A stretch of DNA of 64,000 bases from Streptomyces shenzhenensis (GTDB taxonomy: Bacteria; Actinomycetota; Actinomycetes; Streptomycetales; Streptomycetaceae), in the NCBI RefSeq assembly GCF_003688995.1, contig NZ_PENI01000001.1, positions 372,001 to 436,000 on the forward strand. The letters are read 5' to 3'. The translations under genes and the position numbers were made by a program. The notes under the pieces were generated by a model. It was given only the letters and a program-made list of their open reading frames with translations. It had not been told where the DNA came from and made no database searches. Shown here one piece after another: positions 57,494 through 64,000 of this stretch. The stretch's first letter is position 1; the number at the start of each line of letters is the position of its first letter.

Positions 57494-58294
57494 TCAGCCG
57501 GCCGCCCGGCGGTACTTGCGGACCGCGAGGGTCCGGAAGACCAGGATGATCACGACCGACCAGATCAGCGAGGCCCACACGGGGTGCTGCATGGGCCACG
57601 CGTCGGACGTCTGGAAGCCCGGGGGAAGGTTGCCGAACAGTTCGCGGCACGCCTGCACGGTGGCGCTGAACGGGTTCCACTCGGCGATGTGTCTCAGGAA
57701 CGCCGGCATCTGGTTCGCGTCCACGAACGCGTTCGAGATGAATGTCAGCGGGAACAGCCAGATCAGGCCGCCCGAGGTGGCCGCCTCGGGAGTGCGCACG
57801 GACAGGCCGATGAGTGCGCCGATCCACGAGAACGCGTAACCGAGCAGCAGGAGCAGGCCGAAGCCGGCGAGCACCTTGCCGAAGTTCTCATGCGTGCGCC
57901 AGCCGACGATCACGGCGACGATCGCCAGGACGACGAGGGTGAGCGCCGTCTGCACCAGGTCGGCGAGGGTGCGCCCGGTCAGGACCGCGCCGCGCGCCAT
58001 GGGCAGGGAGCGGAAGCGGTCGATGAGGCCCTTGTGCATGTCGTCGGCGATGCCCGCGCCGGCGCCCGCCGTGGCGAAGGTGACGGTCTGCGCGAAGATG
58101 CCGGCCATCAGGAACTCGCGGTAGGACTGGGGGGAACTGGACGAGCCGACCTGGATCGAGCCGCCGAACACGTAGGTGAACAGCACCACGAACATGATGG
58201 GCTGGAGCAGTCCGAAGATCAGCATCTCGGGAATCCGGCCCATACGGATCAGATTCCGGCGAGCCACGACCAGGGAGTCGTTCACGGCGCTCAC
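57494..58294 (-). CDS. ABC-2 type export permease (DrrB-like)
   Basis: This 266-residue polytopic permease has six predicted helices and the ABC-2 pattern: SLVVARRNLIRMGRIPEMLI, MFVVLFTYVFGGSI, DDMHKGLIDRFRSLPMARGA (the intracellular coupling region) and NAFVDANQMPAFLRHIAEWNP near the C-terminus. GTG at 58294 has GGAGG 7 nt upstream and overlaps the ATPase stop (GTGA). It exports drug-like or lipid substrates with the ATPase encoded upstream, as in DrrAB systems. Confidence 0.9.
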   Translation of the reverse strand: MSAVNDSLVVARRNLIRMGRIPEMLIFGLLQPIMFVVLFTYVFGGSIQVGSSSSPQSYREFLMAGIFAQTVTFATAGAGAGIADDMHKGLIDRFRSLPMARGAVLTGRTLADLVQTALTLVVLAIVAVIVGWRTHENFGKVLAGFGLLLLLGYAFSWIGALIGLSVRTPEAATSGGLIWLFPLTFISNAFVDANQMPAFLRHIAEWNPFSATVQACRELFGNLPPGFQTSDAWPMQHPVWASLIWSVVIILVFRTLAVRKYRRAAG

Positions 58295-59313
58295 TTCGAG
58301 GCCTCCTTGCGGGTGTTCTTGAGCTCGGCCCGGTCGCCGTCCGCGGCGTCCGTCTCGTCCGTGTCGTCCGTGGTCTCTGCCAGATGTCCGGTCAGGGACA
58401 GGAAGACGTCGTCGAGGGTGGGGCGGCGCAGTCCGATGTCGTCTATCTCGATGCCGCGGGCGTCCAGCTCGCGGATCACCTCGGCGAGCAGCTTGGCACC
58501 GCCGCTGACAGGCACGGTGAGCTTGCGGGTGTGCGCCTCCACCGTGGTGTCGCCCTTGCCGAAGCCGCGCAGCACCTCGGCGGCGGTCGTGATGTGCTCC
58601 CGCTCGTGCACCACGACCTCGACGCGCTCGCCGCCGGTGCGGGCCTTGAGCTGGTCGGAGGTGCCCTTGGCGATGACCCGGCCGTGGTCGACGACCGCGA
58701 TCTCGTGGGCGAGGTGATCGGCCTCTTCGAGGTACTGGGTGGTGAGCAGCAGCGTCGTGCCGCCGGAGACCAGCTGCTTGATGACCCCCCACAGCTCCTG
58801 GCGGTTGCGCGGGTCGAGGCCGGTCGTCGGCTCGTCCATGAACATCACGGGCGGCGACACCACGAGGGCGGCCGCGAGGTCGAGCCGGCGGCGCATGCCT
58901 CCGGAGTAGGTCTTCGTGGGCCGGTCGGCGGCCTCGGTGAGGTGGAACTGCTCCAGCAGCTCCACGGCGCGGGCCTTGGCCGCCTTCGCCCTCATCTGAT
59001 AGAGCTGACCGACCATCTGCAGGTTCTCGCGGCCGGTGAGGTATTCGTCGACCGCCGCGAACTGGCCGGACAGGCCGATGGAGCGGCGCACGGTGTCGGG
59101 GTGCTTGAGCACGTCCACGCCCGCGACGACCGCCTTGCCACTGTCGGGACGCAGCAGGGTCGTCAGACAGCGGACGCTCGTCGTCTTGCCCGCGCCGTTC
59201 GGCCCGAGCAGGCCGAGGACCGTGCCCTCGGGGACATCGAGGTCGACGCCGTCCAGTGCCCGTACGTCGCCGAAGGTCTTGACCAGACCTTCGGCATAGA
59301 TGGCGCCTGGCAT
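58291..59313 (-). CDS. ABC transporter ATPase (DrrA-like)
   Basis: This 340-residue ATPase carries Walker A GPNGAGKTTSVRCL, the Q loop (GLSGQFAAVDEYLTGRENL), signature YSGGMRRRLDLAAALV, Walker B VMFMDEPTTGLDPR and the switch His region. A C-terminal DrrA-type extension follows (EVVVHEREHITTAAEVLRGF, then an acidic TDDTDETDAADGD linker). ATG at 59313 has GGAG 7 nt upstream. A repeat array and palindrome lie upstream of the gene and may regulate it. Confidence 0.93.
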   Translation of the reverse strand: MPGAIYAEGLVKTFGDVRALDGVDLDVPEGTVLGLLGPNGAGKTTSVRCLTTLLRPDSGKAVVAGVDVLKHPDTVRRSIGLSGQFAAVDEYLTGRENLQMVGQLYQMRAKAAKARAVELLEQFHLTEAADRPTKTYSGGMRRRLDLAAALVVSPPVMFMDEPTTGLDPRNRQELWGVIKQLVSGGTTLLLTTQYLEEADHLAHEIAVVDHGRVIAKGTSDQLKARTGGERVEVVVHEREHITTAAEVLRGFGKGDTTVEAHTRKLTVPVSGGAKLLAEVIRELDARGIEIDDIGLRRPTLDDVFLSLTGHLAETTDDTDETDAADGDRAELKNTRKEASK

Positions 59314-59396
59314 GTGTGTCTCCACGTCGTCGGTGTTGCTTGAAGGGTTCTGGAGGATCGGTGCGGGGGGTTGCGTGGGGGTGCTCGAAAGGTTGC

Positions 59397-59456
59397 GAGA
59401 GAACACGGTGCGAAGGAACGCGTCATGAAGGAACGCGTTGTGAAGGAGTGCGACAC
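59397..59456. repeat. 15-bp tandem repeat array upstream of the ABC exporter
   Basis: Four consecutive 15-bp units start at 59397, 59412, 59427 and 59442, with the core GAAGGAACGCGT in the second and third copies and degenerate versions outside. It lies 84-143 bp upstream of the ATPase ATG, adjoining the palindrome. Confidence 0.75.
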
Positions 59457-59462
59457 ACCATA

Positions 59463-59478
59463 ACGCGATGTATCGCGT
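59463..59478. promoter_or_regulatory. Palindromic operator candidate of the ABC exporter operon
   Basis: ACGCGAT-GT-ATCGCGT is a perfect 16-bp palindrome 150 bp upstream of the ATPase start. DrrAB-type exporters are often controlled by PadR or TetR repressors, but no such gene is adjacent here. Confidence 0.55.
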
Positions 59479-59556
59479 CTCTCAATGAGTTTTCCCGAAC
59501 GAGTGACACGGACGTCCTGACCCCGGAGTCAGGTCCCGGCGGCGGGCGGCGTCGCC

Positions 59557-60786
59557 TCAGTCGATGACGGTGTACCCCGCCTCGCGCAGGGCCTGGCCGA
59601 CCTCGACGCAGTGCGCCGGCCCCTTCGTCTCCAGGTGCAGCTCCACCTCCGCCTCCGTGAGCCCGAGCCGCGGATCGGTCCGTACATGACTCACGTCCAG
59701 CACGTTAGCGTCCACCACTGACAACACCCCCAGAAGCGTCGCGAGGGCGCCCGGCCGGTCCGTCAGCCGCAGCCGTACGGCCAGGTAGCGGCCCTGTGCG
59801 GCCATGCCGTGCCGCAGCACCCGCTGGAGCAGCACCGGATCGACGTTGCCCCCGGACAGCACGGCGACGACCGGCCCGGGGAAGGCGTGGGGCTCGCCCA
59901 GCAGCGCGGCGACCGGGCTCGCACCGGCCGGCTCGACGACCAGCTTGGCCCGCTCCAGGCACAGCAGCAGCGCCGCCGACAGCTGGTCCTCGGTGACCGT
60001 GCGGACCTCGTCGACCGACTCGGCGACGATCCGGAACGGCACGTCCCCGGGCCGTCCCACCTTGATGCCGTCCGCCATCGTCGCCGGGTGCCGGATCGCC
60101 ACCGGCCGCCCGGCCGCGAGCGAGGGCGGATACGCCGCCGAGCCCTCCGCCTGCACCCCGACGATCCGCACGTCCGGCCGCAGCGCCTTCACCGCGACCG
60201 CGATGCCGGCCGCGAGCCCGCCGCCGCCGATGCCGACGACGATCGTGCCCACCTCGGGGCACTGCTCCAGGATCTCCAGCCCGACCGTGCCCTGGCCCGC
60301 GATGACGTCGGGGTGGTCGAAGGGGTGGATGAACACGGCGCCGGTCCGCTCCGCGTACTCCTGCGCGGCGGCCAGCGTCTCGTCGACCACCTGACCGTGC
60401 AGGCGCACCTCGGCCCCGTACTCCCGGGTGGCGCTGATCTTCGGGAGCGGGGCACCGTTCGGCATGAACACGGTGGCGTGCACGCCGAGCAGCGACGAGG
60501 CCAGCGCGACGCCCTGCGCGTGGTTGCCGGCGCTCGCGGCCACCACACCGGCGGCGCGCTCCTCGGGCAGCAGGCCGGCGATCCGCACGTACGCGCCGCG
60601 CAGCTTGAACGATCCCGTCCGCTGGAGGTTCTCGCACTTGAGGTGCACCGGCGCCCCCACCAGCTGGGACAGGTGCCTGCTCCCCTCCATCGCGGTCACC
60701 CGCGCCACACCCGAGAGCATCTTCCGGGCACCGCGTACGTCGTCGAGGGTGACGGAACGCGAGGAGTGGGCCGTGCTGTAGTTCAT
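59557..60786 (-). CDS. ilvA: Threonine ammonia-lyase (threonine dehydratase) with ACT-like domain
   Basis: This 409-residue PLP enzyme converts threonine to 2-oxobutanoate and ammonia. The PLP lysine is in QRTGSFKLRGAYVR, the phosphate-binding Gly loop is VGIGGGGLAAGIAVA, and SAGNHAQGVA is the substrate loop. The last about 75 residues form a single ACT-like regulatory domain (YLAVRLRLTDRPGALATLLG), the short actinobacterial form rather than the long biosynthetic E. coli type. ATG at 60786; no strong ribosome-binding site is visible. It is divergent from the MarR gene. Confidence 0.92.
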   Translation of the reverse strand: MNYSTAHSSRSVTLDDVRGARKMLSGVARVTAMEGSRHLSQLVGAPVHLKCENLQRTGSFKLRGAYVRIAGLLPEERAAGVVAASAGNHAQGVALASSLLGVHATVFMPNGAPLPKISATREYGAEVRLHGQVVDETLAAAQEYAERTGAVFIHPFDHPDVIAGQGTVGLEILEQCPEVGTIVVGIGGGGLAAGIAVAVKALRPDVRIVGVQAEGSAAYPPSLAAGRPVAIRHPATMADGIKVGRPGDVPFRIVAESVDEVRTVTEDQLSAALLLCLERAKLVVEPAGASPVAALLGEPHAFPGPVVAVLSGGNVDPVLLQRVLRHGMAAQGRYLAVRLRLTDRPGALATLLGVLSVVDANVLDVSHVRTDPRLGLTEAEVELHLETKGPAHCVEVGQALREAGYTVID

Positions 60787-60929
60787 GACCCAAGTCTCGC
60801 AGTTCGCCGTCGCACACCACTGGTGTGACCAAGCTCCGAGACCGGTTTGTGCAGCGCCGGTACGGCCCTCCCCCCGGCCGCGTACCCTGTCCCCCATCCC
60901 AGCAGCCCTCATGAAGTGAGCCTCCGGCC

Positions 60930-61454
60930 ATGCCCACAACACCTGAAATGTCGATGGACATGACGACCGTCGGTGACACCGGTCTTCTCGACACGCTCCA
61001 GCACCAGGTGGCGGTGTTCGCGCGCCGTGCGGAGCAGACCCGGCTCGGTGGTGTCGGGCAGGTGCGCAACTCCATGGACCGCGCCGCGTATCTGCTGCTC
61101 AACCGCCTCGACCAGGAAGGCCCGATGGGCGTCAAGGCGCTCGCCGCGAGCATGGGGATCGACTCGTCCACGGTGACCCGGCAGGTGGCCCCGCTGGTCG
61201 ACAGCGGGCTCGTCAAGCGGACCTCGCACCCCGAGGACGGACGGGCGGTGGTGCTCCAGCTGTCGCCGCGCGGGATGTCCCGGCTGGAGGAGGTGCGCTC
61301 GTCGAGACGTCAGCTGATGGCCGAGCTGACCCAGGACTGGGCACCGGAGGAGCGCGAGACGTTCTGTGCGCTTCTGACCCGCTTCAACGGTGCGCTGTCC
61401 GCACGGATGACGACGTCGGGCGTGCCGGCTCCGGAGACTTCGGAGGCCTCCTGA
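60930..61454 (+). CDS. MarR-family transcriptional regulator
   Basis: This 174-residue regulator has a MarR winged helix: QVRNSMDRAAYLLLNRLDQE, GPMGVKALAASMGIDSSTVT, VAPLVDSGLVKRTSHPEDGR (wing) and ALLTRFNGALSARM (C-terminal dimer helix). ATG at 60930 is chosen, with internal ATGs at residues 8 and 11 as alternatives. It is divergent from ilvA with a 143-bp intergenic region. The ligand is unknown. Confidence 0.9.
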   Translation: MPTTPEMSMDMTTVGDTGLLDTLQHQVAVFARRAEQTRLGGVGQVRNSMDRAAYLLLNRLDQEGPMGVKALAASMGIDSSTVTRQVAPLVDSGLVKRTSHPEDGRAVVLQLSPRGMSRLEEVRSSRRQLMAELTQDWAPEERETFCALLTRFNGALSARMTTSGVPAPETSEAS

Positions 61455-61568
61455 CGCCGGAGTCTTGACCTTGGGCCGTCGCTGTCCTCATATGAGACCG
61501 GGGTCCCGCGGCGTACCGGGTGCCGAATCCCGGCGTACCGGACGGGGTCCCGCCGAGGGGGAGGCGCG

Positions 61569-62069
61569 GTGCGAGAACGGCAGGCGTCCCAGGGCGCCCG
61601 CCGGGCCCGGGAGTTCGAGGCGTTCGTCGCGGGCGCGGCAGGGCGGCTGCTGCATGCCGCGACGCTGCTCACCGCCGAGGCGCCCGACGACAATCCGCAC
61701 GCGCGGCGCCTGCTGACGCTGGCGCTCGCGCACACGTACGCGTACTGGGACCGGCTGCGCGGTGAGGACCCCTACGACCGCGCCCGCCAGTACCTCGCCA
61801 CGCGTTTCGCCCGCTCGGCCTGGCACCGGTACGGCGCCTTCGGGCGCGCCCGCCCGCATCCGGCCAGCCCGGTGGCCGTGCTCGGCCCCCGGGAGCGGCT
61901 GATCCTCGTGCTGCGGCTGTACGAGGGCGTCGCCGAGGAGCAGGCCGCGGCCCTGCTGGGTCTGTCGGCGGAGCGGGTCCGCGCGATCGGCGAGCGGGCG
62001 ATGACCACGCTGCTGCGCCCGCCGCGGGAGGGCGCGGCGACGGCTGTCGCGAAGGTGGCGCCGTCATGA
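61569..62069 (+). CDS. Sigma-70-like protein (atypical ECF)
   Basis: This 166-residue protein has a degenerate sigma region 2 (REFEAFVAGAAGRLLHAATLL) and a clear region 4 helix-turn-helix (GPRERLILVLRLYEGVAEEQ, LLGLSAERVRAIGERAM). GTG at 61569 has GGGGGAGG upstream. The order (sigma-like gene, then a small membrane protein) resembles sigma/anti-sigma pairs, although no zinc-binding anti-sigma motif is seen in the partner. It may also be a non-sigma regulator derived from ECF proteins. Confidence 0.7.
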   Translation: MRERQASQGARRAREFEAFVAGAAGRLLHAATLLTAEAPDDNPHARRLLTLALAHTYAYWDRLRGEDPYDRARQYLATRFARSAWHRYGAFGRARPHPASPVAVLGPRERLILVLRLYEGVAEEQAAALLGLSAERVRAIGERAMTTLLRPPREGAATAVAKVAPS

Positions 62070-62094
62070 GGCGGACGAGCGGGGGGAGGCACGG

Positions 62095-62346
62095 GTGAAC
62101 CGGCCCGAACGGGAGGCCGCGGCACGGCGGATCATGGAACGGGTGCCGTCGCCCCCGGTGCCGCCGGACCTGTACGCGGAGGTCGTACGGCGCGGCGGCC
62201 GCATGCTGCGGCGCAGGACCGCCGTCCGGCGCCTGCTGTGGCTGGTCCTGCTCGCCGGGGCCGTCGCCTTCGCCGTCTGGGCGGCGACGGCCCGCCCCTG
62301 GGTGGAGCCGCCGTCCCAGACGACTCCACCGCTCACCGGCTGGTGA
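62095..62346 (+). CDS. Small membrane protein partnered with the sigma-like gene
   Basis: This 83-residue protein has a cytoplasmic Arg-rich head (EREAAARRIMERVPSPP and VRRGGRMLRRRTAVRR), one membrane helix (LLWLVLLAGAVAFAVWAA) and a short Pro-rich outer tail. GTG at 62095 has GGGGGGAGG upstream, 25 bp after the sigma-like stop. The topology fits a small anti-sigma-like or anchor protein. Its stop codon is part of the tandem repeat that follows. Confidence 0.65.
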   Translation: MNRPEREAAARRIMERVPSPPVPPDLYAEVVRRGGRMLRRRTAVRRLLWLVLLAGAVAFAVWAATARPWVEPPSQTTPPLTGW

Positions 62347-62383
62347 GCCCGGTCCGGTGAGCCCGGTCCGGTGAGCCCGGTCT
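62342..62383. repeat. Three-copy 14-bp tandem repeat bridging two convergent stops
   Basis: GGTGAGCCCGGTCC occurs at 62342-62355 and 62356-62369, and with one change at 62370-62383. The first copy supplies the TGA stop of the plus-strand gene and the third runs into the minus-strand TAG stop at 62382-62384, so the repeat fills the whole gap. Confidence 0.95.
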
Positions 62384-63536
62384 AGCCCAGGGCCTGCTGG
62401 AGGTCTTCCAGGAGGTCGTCGGCGTTCTCGATGCCGACGGAGAGGCGGACGAGGTCGGCCGGGACCTCCAGGGCCGAGCCGGCCGCGGAGGCGTGCGTCA
62501 TCCGGCCGGGGTGCTCGATCAGCGACTCGACGCCGCCCAGCGACTCGCCGAGCGTGAACACCTTGGCGCGGTTGCAGACCTCGACGGCCGCCTCCTCGCC
62601 GCCCTCGACCTGGAAGGAGATCATGCCGCCGAACGCCCTCATCTGCTTGGCGGCGACCTCGTGACCGGGGTGCTCCGGCAGGCCCGGGTAGAGGACGCGC
62701 GTCACGCGCGCGTGCCGGCCGAGCATCTCGGCGATCCTCGTGGCGTTCTCGCTGTGCCGCTCCATGCGCACCGCGAGCGTCTTGGTGCCGCGCAGCACCA
62801 GCCACGAGTCGAAGGGGCCGGCGACCGCGCCCATCGCGTTCTGGTGGAACGCGAGTTCCTCGCCCAGTCCTTGGTCGGCCACGATCAGCGCGCCGCCGAC
62901 GACGTCCGAGTGGCCGCCCATGTACTTGGTGAGCGAGTGCACCACCACGTCGGCGCCGAGCGCGAGCGGCTGCTGGAGGTAGGGGGTGGCGAAGGTGTTG
63001 TCGACGACGAGCCGCGCGCCCGCGTCGTGGGCGATCTGAGCGACGGCGGCGATGTCGGTGATGCCGAGCAGCGGGTTGGAGGGGGTCTCCACCCAGACGA
63101 CCTTGGTCTTCGGGGTGAGGGCTGCCCGTACCGCGGCGGGGTCGCTGGTGTCGGCGACGGACCATTCCACCCCCCACCGGGAGACGACCTTCGCGAAGAG
63201 ACGGAACGTGCCGCCGTACGCGTCGTTGGGGATGACCACGTGGTCGCCGGGGGTGAGCAGCGTACGCAGCAGGGCGTCCTCGGCGGCCAGGCCGGACGCG
63301 AAGGCGAGGCCGCGGCGGCCGCCCTCCAGCGCGGCGAGGTTCTCCTCCAGGGCGGTCCTGGTGGGGTTGGCGCTGCGGCTGTACTCGTAGCCGCCGCGCA
63401 GACCGCCCACGCCGTCCTGCTTGTAGGTCGAGACCTGGTAGATCGGCGGGACGACCGCGCCGGTGAGGGGATCGGCGGTGTTGCCCGCGTGGATCGCGAG
63501 GGTCTCGAAGTGCTGACTGATGTGCCTGTCGCTCAT
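62382..63536 (-). CDS. metB: Cystathionine gamma-synthase/lyase
   Basis: This 384-residue Cys/Met-metabolism PLP enzyme carries the cofactor lysine in VVVHSLTKYMGGHSDVVGG. Other family blocks are YEYSRSANPTRTALEENLAALEG, WVETPSNPLLGITDI, VVDNTFATPYLQQPLALGAD and SLGGVESLIEHPGRMTHA. It makes cystathionine from an activated homoserine and cysteine, or acts as gamma-lyase; sequence alone does not decide. ATG at 63536 starts the usual N-terminus (MSDRHISQHFETLAIHAGN). Single gene. Confidence 0.93.
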   Translation of the reverse strand: MSDRHISQHFETLAIHAGNTADPLTGAVVPPIYQVSTYKQDGVGGLRGGYEYSRSANPTRTALEENLAALEGGRRGLAFASGLAAEDALLRTLLTPGDHVVIPNDAYGGTFRLFAKVVSRWGVEWSVADTSDPAAVRAALTPKTKVVWVETPSNPLLGITDIAAVAQIAHDAGARLVVDNTFATPYLQQPLALGADVVVHSLTKYMGGHSDVVGGALIVADQGLGEELAFHQNAMGAVAGPFDSWLVLRGTKTLAVRMERHSENATRIAEMLGRHARVTRVLYPGLPEHPGHEVAAKQMRAFGGMISFQVEGGEEAAVEVCNRAKVFTLGESLGGVESLIEHPGRMTHASAAGSALEVPADLVRLSVGIENADDLLEDLQQALG

Positions 63537-64000
63537 GAGCCCCGAGCGTAGTGCGCCCGCGCCCCCACCGCCGGACCACGGCGCGCCCCCACCCGAGCGG
63601 CAGGGTTTTCCCTGCCAACACCAAGACCGGCACAGGCAGACGGCAGGCGACGGACGCCGAACACTGCGGGCAGGCGACAGGCCGCAGTCTGCGGGCGACG
63701 GGCCGCAGGCGGCGAGCCACGAGCAGCAGAGAACAGCCCACGTGCGGCAGGCCGCAGGCCGGTGGCCGCAGGTAGTAAGCGGCGGATGGCAGGCGCCAGG
63801 GCGCGGACCACGGGCGACGGCCAGTGACCCCAGGCCACGAGCCTCGGGCCGTGGGCTACAAACCGCCCGGCTGCGGGCCACAGGCCAGTGGCCGCCGACG
63901 GCAGACTCCGAGCCGCAAGCCACCGGCAGCTGGCAGTTGGCGGCGGACGACAGACGCCAAGGCGCGGACCACGGGCGACGGCCAGTGACCCCAGACCACG
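63537..64000. repeat. Non-coding GCAGGC-rich tract with a 161-bp direct repeat
   Basis: No gene is convincing here. From about 63620 the DNA is full of words such as GCAGGCGAC, GGCCGCAGGC and GGCCAGTG. A block containing GCGCGGACCACGGGCGACGG appears at 63780-63840 and again at 63941-64000 at an exact 161-bp offset, near-identical over the second half and cut by the window edge. It is probably a longer minisatellite continuing to the right. Confidence 0.8.

Overview
The window is chromosomal DNA of a high-GC actinobacterium, almost certainly a Streptomyces. Coding third positions are strongly GC-biased, GTG starts and GTGA/ATGA start-stop overlaps are common, and the gene families are streptomycete: mycothiol conjugate amidase (mca), DUF4307, a DasR-type chitinase promoter, a GlxA-like copper radical oxidase next to a cellulose-synthase-like glycosyltransferase, and a DUF5753/DUF6879 regulator island. 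No rRNA, tRNA or CRISPR array was recognised.

Layout. 1-9.2 kb: a minus-strand Tad (tight adherence/Flp-type) secretion operon runs from a zinc-ribbon protein through CpaB, CpaE/TadZ, two TadE-like pseudopilins, TadA, TadB and TadC to a histidine kinase and a response regulator cut by the window edge. 9.4-11.3 kb: secreted GH18 chitinase with two dre-like direct repeats in its promoter. 11.4-18 kb: accessory stretch with an Scr1-like regulator operon, an IS30-type remnant, an HAD hydrolase, a TPR regulator and small cysteine-rich proteins, some frameshifted. 18-26 kb: GntP permease, RidA, IclR, PfkB kinase, and divergently a D-amino-acid deaminase and a D-aminoacylase, with a candidate IclR operator between the two arms. 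26-29.7 kb: secreted serine protease, proline-rich repeat tract, aminotransferase, and a small gene with a PerR-like box. 29.8-34.3 kb: a compact four-gene unit (membrane-anchored solute-binding-like protein, TelA-family protein, lipoprotein combining a solute-binding-like domain with a VWA domain, small membrane protein). 34.6-39.4 kb: PEP carboxykinase, hemolysin III, a truncated MFS exporter with its TetR regulator, and a Mut7-C protein. 39.5-46.2 kb: four overlapping genes for a cell-surface glycan (cellulose-synthase-like GT2, GT39-like transferase, GT2-GtrA protein, copper radical oxidase). 46.4-51.5 kb: thioredoxin-like DUF255 protein, a wrecked helicase-PLD gene and a Uma2-family protein. 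51.8-57.4 kb: large STAND/TPR protein, mca, DUF4307 protein and greA. 57.5-63.5 kb: ABC-2 exporter, threonine dehydratase, MarR regulator, sigma-like protein with a small membrane partner, and cystathionine gamma-synthase.

Two things stand out. First, the 29.8-34.3 kb TelA/VWA/solute-binding cassette looks like a coherent but functionally unassigned envelope or stress system. Second, the window carries at least seven minisatellite-like expansions. Two of them lie in frame inside otherwise conserved genes (the leader of a TadE pseudopilin and a loop of a PfkB kinase), and both have a 27-bp (nine-codon) period. Others sit in intergenic or promoter DNA, with repeat distances of 14, 15, 150 and 161 bp.

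All calls rest on reading translations, motifs and spacing. No database search was run, so family names are from recognition and functional statements for uncharacterised genes are inference.
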